From: Bacteroidota bacterium | GTDB taxonomy: Bacteria; Bacteroidota; Bacteroidia; Bacteroidales; VadinHA17 | Length of the DNA: 5,323 bases | Direction of reading: 5' to 3' | NCBI GenBank assembly: GCA_021816545.1 | Contig: JAKAXP010000166.1 | Span: forward strand, 1-5,323 | Shown: one piece after another, positions 1 through 5,323 of the stretch | How the letters are laid out: every line of letters begins with the position of its first letter | How positions within the stretch are numbered: the stretch's first letter is position 1 | Notes under the pieces: generated by a model | The model's database searches: none | Told to the model about the DNA's origin: nothing | What the model saw: the letters and a program-made list of their open reading frames with translations, nothing else | Made by a program: the position numbers and the translations under genes

Positions 1-1214
1 AACGTTGTCCGCTGTCTTTCTGCCATCATCAGCAGCCTCAGCAGGAGCCAGACAAACAGTCCGATCACCACGGTGGACCCTATGAAGCCCCACTCCTCTC
101 CCACGGTACAGAAGATGAAGTCAGTGCTTTGCTCCGGCACGAACTTGAATTTGGTCTGGGTGCCGTTGAGATATCCCTTTCCCGCGAATCCGCCTGAGCC
201 GATCGAGATCAGCGACTGGTTAAGGTTGTATCCCTCCCCGTACGGGTCAGCTTCCATCCCGAGCATTATGTTGATCCTTGTCTGCTGGTGGGGTTTGAGG
301 ATCTCATGGAATGCATAGTCAACCGTGAAGAGGTAAAGAAGCCCGCCAAGGAGAAAAGCATAAATTATCGCCTGGTTAAACATCCTCAGCCGGTATATGA
401 ACCACGCATAAACCACACCTGCGAGGAATACTGCAAGTACAATTATCAGCACCGTGTCAAGGTCGAGTATGTAATGCCCCAGCAGAAATGCCAGGCCACC
501 GGCAGCAGCCATTACTGCTGCCGCACGCAGGGTAACCATGTACCCCGAAGTAACAAGCATGGCTATTGCTGCCACCACCAGCAGGCCTATTGCCACCGGC
601 AGGTTACCAAGAATCAGTGTAAGCAGGAAGAGCACAACAGCAAGAATTGCCGTGATGAATACCCAGATGCTCATCCCCTCCCGGTAGAGGACGATAAAGA
701 ATGCGAAGAAAGTCACCACGGAACCCATGTCTGGCTGCACGGCAATCAGCAGCACAGGGGCAATTATGATTGCCGTTGCTGCAATCATCTGCCTTGGTCC
801 GAGCGACTGACGTTTTGAGTTCAGGTATGAGGCCAGCGCAAGTCCGGTCGCAAATTTTGTGAATTCTGACGGCTGTATACTGAAGGCTCCGACACCAAAC
901 CAGGCTTTAGCCCCGTTGATTTCCTTTCCTATCACCAGTACCAGAACCAGGAGGAGGATGAAGAAGCCGTATATAAACCATGCAAAAAAGAACCAGAGCT
1001 TGTTGTCTGTGACCATCACGAAAACGGCCAGTACAAGTGCTGCAAGAATAAAAATCAGCTGCTTCCCGTACCGCTGTGACATATCAAAGATGCTGGTATG
1101 CTGTTCATTGTAAACGGCCGCATATATGTTGAGCCATCCCATGATCATCATTGCCAGCCACAGGATTACAGTGACCCAGTCAAGTCTTGCCAGTATGTTA
1201 TTATTCTTCTCCAC
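1..1214 (-). CDS. rodA: RodA, SEDS-family peptidoglycan glycosyltransferase (C-terminus cut by window edge)
   Basis: RodA polymerises lipid II into glycan strands in the inner membrane and partners with PBP2 in the elongasome. I translated 404 codons from a GTG at 1214-1212; the frame is open to the left edge. The sequence is strongly hydrophobic with many membrane segments. SEDS motifs are in order: IQPSEFTK (residues 113-120), QPDMGS (160-165), KPHQQTRI (307-314), GEGYNLNQSLISIGSGG (326-342), GKGYLNGTQTKF (345-356) and PEQSTDFIF (360-368). Asp365 in the last motif corresponds to the essential Asp262 of E. coli RodA. The GTG is chosen because the frame has two TAA stops just upstream (1226-1221) and the encoded start, MEKNNNILARLDWVT, fits the family N-terminus. 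It lies inside the mrdA 3' end with a 14-nt overlap, and no Shine-Dalgarno sequence is visible. Residues ~180-300 form an extra hydrophobic block relative to E. coli RodA. FtsW is the alternative, but the mre/mrdA context argues for RodA. Confidence 0.96.
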   Translation of the reverse strand, partial: MEKNNNILARLDWVTVILWLAMMIMGWLNIYAAVYNEQHTSIFDMSQRYGKQLIFILAALVLAVFVMVTDNKLWFFFAWFIYGFFILLLVLVLVIGKEINGAKAWFGVGAFSIQPSEFTKFATGLALASYLNSKRQSLGPRQMIAATAIIIAPVLLIAVQPDMGSVVTFFAFFIVLYREGMSIWVFITAILAVVLFLLTLILGNLPVAIGLLVVAAIAMLVTSGYMVTLRAAAVMAAAGGLAFLLGHYILDLDTVLIIVLAVFLAGVVYAWFIYRLRMFNQAIIYAFLLGGLLYLFTVDYAFHEILKPHQQTRINIMLGMEADPYGEGYNLNQSLISIGSGGFAGKGYLNGTQTKFKFVPEQSTDFIFCTVGEEWGFIGSTVVIGLFVWLLLRLLMMAERQRTT

Positions 1215-3033
1215 CCGGTTTTATTACCATGTTCAGTACGTGATCCTCAAGATATTTTCTCTTTACATCGCCTGTAAGGTATTTCTCAATCAGGAGGCTG
1301 GCGATCGGGGCGGCGAAGGTAGAGCCGAAGCCGGCGTTCTCCACGTAAACTGCAATTGCAATCTTCGGGTTATCCTTTGGGGCAAAGGCCACGAAGATGG
1401 AGTGGTCCTTCCCGTGAGGGTTCTGAGCCGTTCCGGTCTTGCCGCAAATGATTATGCTGTCTAGGCGTGCGCCCCGGGCCGTTGAACCCGCACCTCCGTT
1501 GACTGCACCTTCCATCCCCTCGATGATAGGTTCAAAATTCTCTGGTGAGATACCGGTGATATATTTCTGGGTATAGAGCGGAGACGGTGTTCCGTCATCA
1601 CCTATTTTCTTGACCACGTGAGGTATATAGAATGAACCCCTGTTGGCAATTACCGCCGCCATATTGGCCATCTGAAGGGGCGTGGCACCAATCTCCCCCT
1701 GCCCGATGGCCAGCGAGATTACCGTGAGAGCCTTCCAGCGATCCTTCCCGTAATAACGGTCATAGTACGATCTTGTCGGGATGTTCCCTGACAACTCGTT
1801 GGGCAGGTCAATTCCCATCTTGTTCCCGAAACCGAAGGCGACAAGGTATTCCCTCCACTTGTCAAAGGCAGACTGAACCGATCCGTAGGCAGGGTTCTCC
1901 AGGATATTCCGGAATGCGTTGCAGAACCATGCGTTGCATGACTGCGCCACAGCCTGGGGAAGGTTAAGCGGTGAGGCATGGGAGTGACACCCTACCGTCA
2001 GGGAGCCGGCATGATACCCGTTGCTGCAGCTGAAAAGGGAGGTGGGTCTGATTACATTCTCCTGAAGCCCTATCAGGCCGTTCATAATCTTGAACGTGGA
2101 CCCCGGGGGATACGATGCCATAAGCGCCCTGTCAAACAGTGGCTTGACAGTGTCAGCCTGCAGTATAGAAAAGTTCTCAGACCTGACCCTGCCGACAAGC
2201 AGCGACGGGTCATAGGTGGGAGATGACACAAGGGTGAGTATCTCACCGGTGGAGGGTTCAATTGCAACAATTGAACCTGACTTGTTCTGCATCAGCTTCT
2301 CCCCGTATTCCTGAAGGGTGAGGTCAATAGTCGACCAGAGATTGGTTCCGGGCACAGCCACGGTGTCATACCGCCCCTCGGCATATGACCCCTTTATATT
2401 ATTATGTACATCAACAAGGAAAATGTTGACCCCTTTCCTTCCCCTGAGCTGCTCCTCGTACGATTTTTCAATACCGCTGACGCCTATATAGTCACCTGAC
2501 CGGTAGTATTTGTCCTTCGCGATAAGCTTGTTGTCAACCTCTCCGACATATCCCAGAAGGTGTGCGGCCACCGGCTTCGTGTACTTGCGCAGCGTCCTGG
2601 CCTGTACATAGAATCCGGGGAAGCGGTAGAGCTCTTCCTGGAGTACGGCGTAGGTCTCGGATGATATCATCTTCATGAAGACCGAAGGGGCTCGCCGTGA
2701 ATATGAGACTGCCGCCTTCATCCTTGCCCTGAAATCATTCATTGTAATCCCGAGAATGTCATTGAGCCTTGTTGTATCAAAGGCACCTGTCTGGACAGGT
2801 ATCACCAGGAGGTCATATGCCGCCTGATTATAGACTATGAGGTTCCCGTTGCGGTCATAGATAAGTCCCCTGGCAGGGTACTGCGTCACCGGCCTGAGGG
2901 CATTGTTTGCAGCAGAGACACGGTAGGTCTTGTCCACAATCTGGATGTAGAACAGCCTTGCAACAAGTATCATGGCAGCCAGCAAAACCAGCGCCATGAT
3001 GAAGTATTTCCTGTTTGCAAACCGGTCCTTCAT
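1201..3033 (-). CDS. mrdA: Penicillin-binding protein 2, elongation-specific class B transpeptidase
   Basis: This is a monofunctional D,D-transpeptidase that crosslinks glycan made by RodA; it is membrane-anchored with its catalytic domain in the periplasm. It has 610 residues, close to the usual PBP2 size. A short basic N-terminus precedes one membrane segment (~11-32). The pedestal/dimerisation domain follows (~45-230), including PARGLIYDRNG (53-63) and YIGVSGIEKSYEEQLRG (182-198). The transpeptidase domain (~250-585) carries SxxK as S312-T-F-K315, SxN as S365-C-N367 and KTG at 532-534 in KTGTAQNPHGKDHSIF. All catalytic motifs are intact. Four cysteines and several histidines sit between SxxK and just past SxN, suggesting a metal site. 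The ATG at 3033 lies 10 nt after the mreD stop, with a weak AAGG (3042-3039) 5 nt upstream. The TAA stop at 1203-1201 is followed directly by a second TAA. PBP2 rather than FtsI is supported by the adjacent rodA and mreCD. Confidence 0.97.
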   Translation of the reverse strand: MKDRFANRKYFIMALVLLAAMILVARLFYIQIVDKTYRVSAANNALRPVTQYPARGLIYDRNGNLIVYNQAAYDLLVIPVQTGAFDTTRLNDILGITMNDFRARMKAAVSYSRRAPSVFMKMISSETYAVLQEELYRFPGFYVQARTLRKYTKPVAAHLLGYVGEVDNKLIAKDKYYRSGDYIGVSGIEKSYEEQLRGRKGVNIFLVDVHNNIKGSYAEGRYDTVAVPGTNLWSTIDLTLQEYGEKLMQNKSGSIVAIEPSTGEILTLVSSPTYDPSLLVGRVRSENFSILQADTVKPLFDRALMASYPPGSTFKIMNGLIGLQENVIRPTSLFSCSNGYHAGSLTVGCHSHASPLNLPQAVAQSCNAWFCNAFRNILENPAYGSVQSAFDKWREYLVAFGFGNKMGIDLPNELSGNIPTRSYYDRYYGKDRWKALTVISLAIGQGEIGATPLQMANMAAVIANRGSFYIPHVVKKIGDDGTPSPLYTQKYITGISPENFEPIIEGMEGAVNGGAGSTARGARLDSIIICGKTGTAQNPHGKDHSIFVAFAPKDNPKIAIAVYVENAGFGSTFAAPIASLLIEKYLTGDVKRKYLEDHVLNMVIKPGGEE

Positions 3034-3043
3034 GGCTGCCTTC

Positions 3044-3547
3044 TCATCTGTGTGGCCTGATGAAGTCGAAAAGAACTATGAAGAATGATGTCACGGCAGT
3101 GCTCAGCAGCACCCTTAGAAGGGTGTGAAAGAAGTGCCTGAGGCTGAATATCTCCACGAAGAACAGTGCAAGGTGATGCACAAATACCACTGACACCGTA
3201 TATACAATGAACCACCTGATGCTGCTTCTGTATGCTGACGGTGACATGTCGCCCTCTGCACCTTCGGCGGTCACGTTCAGTGACAGCACCCAGGGACGGA
3301 CAAAACCGGCCAGTACGGTTGCGAAGGCGTGCACACCCATGGTCCCGGAGAAGAGATCGATTACAGAACCGGTAAGGAAGCTGAGCAGGAGCAGTATCCA
3401 GGAAGGGATTGACACCGGGAGTATGAGAATGAACATCAGGTACACGTACGGGTTGATGTAGCCGCTGAATTCAATATTGTTGAATATGATCAGCTGAAGC
3501 ACTACGAGTAGCACAAATGCCCCGGTATACCTGATGATGCGGTTCAT
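3044..3547 (-). CDS. mreD: Rod shape-determining protein MreD
   Basis: MreD is a small integral inner-membrane protein of the elongasome that works with MreC to control the RodA-PBP2 synthase; its biochemical activity is not firmly established. The product has 167 residues, the usual size. Five or six hydrophobic segments are visible (about 8-23, 32-47, 48-66, 72-88, 111-132 and 140-162). The most recognisable stretch is GSVIDLFSGTMGVHAF (residues 60-75), matching the MreD pattern of an Asp followed by SG, then Gly and His in a membrane helix. A polar, probably cytoplasmic loop (residues ~90-108, NVTAEGAEGDMSPSAY) separates the last two helices. The ATG overlaps the mreC stop as ATGA, implying translational coupling, and is preceded by an excellent Shine-Dalgarno sequence. 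MreD diverges quickly, so position between mreC and mrdA carries much of the identification. Confidence 0.93.
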   Translation of the reverse strand: MNRIIRYTGAFVLLVVLQLIIFNNIEFSGYINPYVYLMFILILPVSIPSWILLLLSFLTGSVIDLFSGTMGVHAFATVLAGFVRPWVLSLNVTAEGAEGDMSPSAYRSSIRWFIVYTVSVVFVHHLALFFVEIFSLRHFFHTLLRVLLSTAVTSFFIVLFDFIRPHR

Positions 3548-4368
3548 TTCACCACCTCCTTCTCAAGATTCTCCCTCTCTTCATGGGTCAGGTTACCGAT
3601 TACGTAGACGTTAGTCAGCTTCTTGAAATCAACAGAGAGCAAAACCTTCAGTGAGATGAAGTCGCCTCCCCTCTTCTGGTCACCCGTAAGTGTTCCGGCC
3701 ATCAGCCCTGCCGGGAAGATTGCAGAATAGCCGCTTGTCACGATTGTGTCACCCTCTGATACCTCTACATGATGCGGTATCTCTGACAACCTTGCATAGC
3801 GGTAGTTTGTGCCGTCCCAGGCCAGTGAACCGAAATAGTCATTCCGGGCTATGCTTGCGCTGAGCCGGAAATCAGTATTCAGCAGTGACATCACAACAGA
3901 GTAGTTGCCTGATACACCCACAACCACTCCGACAACTCCTGAGGGTGAAGCCACCCCCATTCCCACGGCCACACCTTGTCTTGAGCCCCGGTCAAGAGTA
4001 ATAAAGTTTTTCTGCTTGTTTACTGAGTTGCTGATAACCCTGGCACTAAGGTAAGTGTAGTTTACTCCGCTGACAGTGTCGTGCACTGCAGCAACCCCTT
4101 CCTGAGGCGCAGAGGTCAGCCCCTCAATCCGTTTCCGGAGCATTGTGTTTTCCTGTACAAGTTCCTCATTTACCTGCCTGAGGCGGAAATAGTAAGTTCC
4201 CCTTTCCACCCTCCTGGCAACAAAACCGGTAATATTCCTTGACAGGCCGTAAAATACTGTCTGATGATAGTTGTGCGATGTTGAGATCATTGCGAGAGCC
4301 ACCACTTCCAGCAAGAGGAAAAGGATCAGGGTTTTAAACCTGAGCAGGAAGTTCAGAAGGCTTCTCAT
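3544..4368 (-). CDS. mreC: Rod shape-determining protein MreC
   Basis: MreC is a bitopic inner-membrane protein whose periplasmic part binds PBP2 and activates the RodA-PBP2 complex. The product has 274 residues, normal for the family. A short cytoplasmic N-terminus leads into one membrane segment (~12-29). A likely coiled coil follows (~55-85), with charged, heptad-like sequence RLRQVNEELVQENTMLRKRIE. The two-lobed beta domain runs from ~105 to 260 and shows family hallmarks: YLSARVISNS (106-115), NFITLDRGSRQGVAVGMGV (121-139), GVVGVVVGVSGNYSVVMSL (144-162) and GYSAIFPAGLMAGTL (213-227). The ATG at 4368 is 13 nt past the mreB stop, with no Shine-Dalgarno sequence. It is preferred because it gives a proper N-terminus just before the membrane helix. 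The TGA stop overlaps the mreD ATG. The tail after residue 260 is highly charged. Confidence 0.96.
   Translation of the reverse strand: MRSLLNFLLRFKTLILFLLLEVVALAMISTSHNYHQTVFYGLSRNITGFVARRVERGTYYFRLRQVNEELVQENTMLRKRIEGLTSAPQEGVAAVHDTVSGVNYTYLSARVISNSVNKQKNFITLDRGSRQGVAVGMGVASPSGVVGVVVGVSGNYSVVMSLLNTDFRLSASIARNDYFGSLAWDGTNYRYARLSEIPHHVEVSEGDTIVTSGYSAIFPAGLMAGTLTGDQKRGGDFISLKVLLSVDFKKLTNVYVIGNLTHEERENLEKEVVK
3553..3561 (-). promoter_or_regulatory. Strong Shine-Dalgarno sequence for mreD inside the mreC 3' end
   Basis: On the minus strand the mreC 3' end contains AAGGAGGTG, a nine-base match to the canonical anti-Shine-Dalgarno complement. Seven bases separate GGAGG from the mreD ATG, which is ideal spacing. 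The other starts seen here (mreC, mrdA, rodA) have weak or no such signal, as expected for Bacteroidota, where Shine-Dalgarno use is generally low. The same bases encode Glu-Lys-Glu-Val-Val-Lys of MreC, so the match could be a codon coincidence. Confidence 0.6.
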
Positions 4369-4381
4369 TCATGAAAAGGAT

Positions 4382-5323
4382 TTATCTCATCAGGAAAGGA
4401 TACTTCTCAACATTCTTCAGTGCCACACCGGTGCCCCTGACTACAGCGTGCAGCGGATCTTCCGATACCCTGAACGGGATATTGATCTTGTCGGTGAGAC
4501 GCTTGTCAAGGCCTCTCAGCAGGGCGCCACCGCCGGCAAGGAATACTCCCCTGTTGACTATGTCAGCGTACAGTTCGGGAGGTGTCTGTTCAAGAACCTG
4601 GAGGATTGATGCCTCTATCTTTGTAAGCGACTTGTCAAGGCAATAGGCGATCTCCTGGTATGATACCGGAATCTCTATGGGGAGTGAAGTCATGAGGTTC
4701 GGGCCGCGAACCACAAAGTCGGCAGGAGGATTTTCAATGTCAGGCAGTGCTGCTCCGACGGCAATCTTGATATCCTCTGCTGTCTTTTCGCCGATCTTGA
4801 TGTTGTGCTGATGCCTCATGTAGGCCTGTATGTCAGCGGTAAATCCGTCGCCGGCCACCCTGATAGACCTGTTGCAGACTATGCCACCGAGGGCTATCAC
4901 GGCAATCTCGGTGGTACCTCCGCCTATATCCACAACCATGCAACCCTCCGGGGCTTCCACATCAAGGCCGATACCGATTGCTGCGGCCATAGGTTCATAG
5001 ATAAGGTATACATCCCTGCCGCCTGCATGCTCTGAGGAGTCACGTACCGCCCTGATCTCCACTTCAGTGCTTCCGCAGGGGATACCGACAACCATCTTCA
5101 GGGAGGGAGAAAAAAACTTGGGGCCGGTATTTATCATTTTGATCATGCCCCTTATCATAAGTTCAGCGGCGTGGAAATCAGCTATCACACCGTCGCGCAG
5201 CGGCCTGATAACCCTGATGTTCTCATGGGTTCTTCCATGCATCTGCCGGGCCTTCTCCCCAATGGCAATGAGCTTGCCCGTATTCCTGTCGATGGCCACG
5301 ATTGAGGGCTCATCTACCACAAG
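4382..5323 (-). CDS. mreB: Rod shape-determining protein MreB, actin-like ATPase (N-terminus cut by window edge)
   Basis: MreB forms ATP-dependent antiparallel filaments on the cytoplasmic face of the inner membrane and orients elongasome movement. The frame gives 313 residues and is open at the right edge, where it begins LVVDEPSIVAIDRNTGKLIA. MreB normally has ~28 residues before this point, including the first phosphate loop (DLGTANT type), so this is a truncated view and not a short protein. The GTG at 5320 is an internal Val. Visible actin-fold motifs include IRPLRDGVIADF (39-50), GIPCGSTEVEIRAVRDSSEH (80-99), EPMAAAIGIG (110-119), phosphate-2 VVDIGGGTTEIAV (130-142) and the adenosine motif FLAGGGALLRGLDKRL (261-276). 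The protein ends KYPFLMR. Positions such as the Cys in IPCG and Tyr in LIYEP differ from the commonest MreB forms, but the core motifs are intact. It is the first gene of the visible operon, so any promoter lies outside the window. Confidence 0.97.
   Translation of the reverse strand, partial: LVVDEPSIVAIDRNTGKLIAIGEKARQMHGRTHENIRVIRPLRDGVIADFHAAELMIRGMIKMINTGPKFFSPSLKMVVGIPCGSTEVEIRAVRDSSEHAGGRDVYLIYEPMAAAIGIGLDVEAPEGCMVVDIGGGTTEIAVIALGGIVCNRSIRVAGDGFTADIQAYMRHQHNIKIGEKTAEDIKIAVGAALPDIENPPADFVVRGPNLMTSLPIEIPVSYQEIAYCLDKSLTKIEASILQVLEQTPPELYADIVNRGVFLAGGGALLRGLDKRLTDKINIPFRVSEDPLHAVVRGTGVALKNVEKYPFLMR

Noticed and set aside
288..818. Plus-strand open frame of 176 codons rich in His, Cys and Gln
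   Set aside because: It lies wholly antisense to rodA, whose frame carries clear conserved motifs across the same bases. The odd composition is what reverse-reading of hydrophobic codons gives.
1126..1464. Plus-strand open frame of 112 codons spanning the mrdA/rodA junction
   Set aside because: Antisense to the conserved PBP2 C-terminus and RodA N-terminus; it has no recognisable domain or start signal.
3034..3043. A promoter or terminator between mreD and mrdA, or in the 13-nt mreB/mreC gap (4369-4381)
   Set aside because: Both gaps are too short and show no hairpin with a T-run and no promoter-like pair of boxes.
4335..4372. A 12-codon out-of-frame mini-ORF starting at an ATG 4 nt upstream of the mreC start (ATGAATG)
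   Set aside because: Overlapping ATGs are common by chance, and the mini-ORF overlaps mreC coding sequence with no supporting signal.
5318..5320. GTG near the right edge as a start codon for mreB
   Set aside because: It encodes an internal Val of the conserved VVDEPSIVA segment, and the frame stays open to the edge. The true start lies outside the window.
1..5323. An undescribed system, defence island, mobile element, CRISPR array or RNA gene
   Set aside because: All of the window is accounted for by five conserved elongasome genes with gaps of 13 nt or less. No repeats, inverted repeats, tRNA-like folds or foreign-looking composition were seen.

Overview
The window is a fragment of a bacterial cell-elongation (rod-shape) operon. 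It is read entirely from the minus strand in the order mreB - mreC - mreD - mrdA (PBP2) - rodA. Both ends are cut: mreB lacks its first ~28 codons at the right edge and rodA lacks its C-terminus at the left edge. The three middle genes are complete. Nearly every base is coding, the widest gap is 13 nt, and two junctions overlap.

The organism is most likely a member of the Bacteroidota, probably Bacteroidales-like. The basis is recalled family sequence, not a search: RodA has STDFIFCTVGEEWGF, the PBP2 KTG region reads KTGTAQNPHGKDHSIF with a VENAGFGSTFAAPIASL tail, MreB reads VVDEPSIVAIDRNTGKLIAIGEKA, and the five genes are contiguous. Base composition looks balanced (roughly half G+C) and even along the window, with no sign of transfer.

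Layout, in transcription order (right to left). MreB (5323-4382) is the actin-like filament protein. A 13-nt gap leads to mreC (4368-3544), the periplasmic scaffold. mreC and mreD (3547-3044) share an ATGA overlap, preceded by an unusually strong Shine-Dalgarno match. A 10-nt gap leads to mrdA (3033-1201), the monofunctional class B transpeptidase. rodA (from 1214 to the left edge) starts at a GTG inside the end of mrdA, overlapping it by 14 nt, and encodes the SEDS glycosyltransferase.

Together these make the elongasome: MreB filaments on the inner membrane face position MreC/MreD, which regulate the RodA-PBP2 pair that polymerises and crosslinks lateral-wall peptidoglycan. No promoter, terminator, RNA gene, mobile element, repeat or CRISPR array is visible. 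I found no undescribed system; the points worth a second look are details within these genes.
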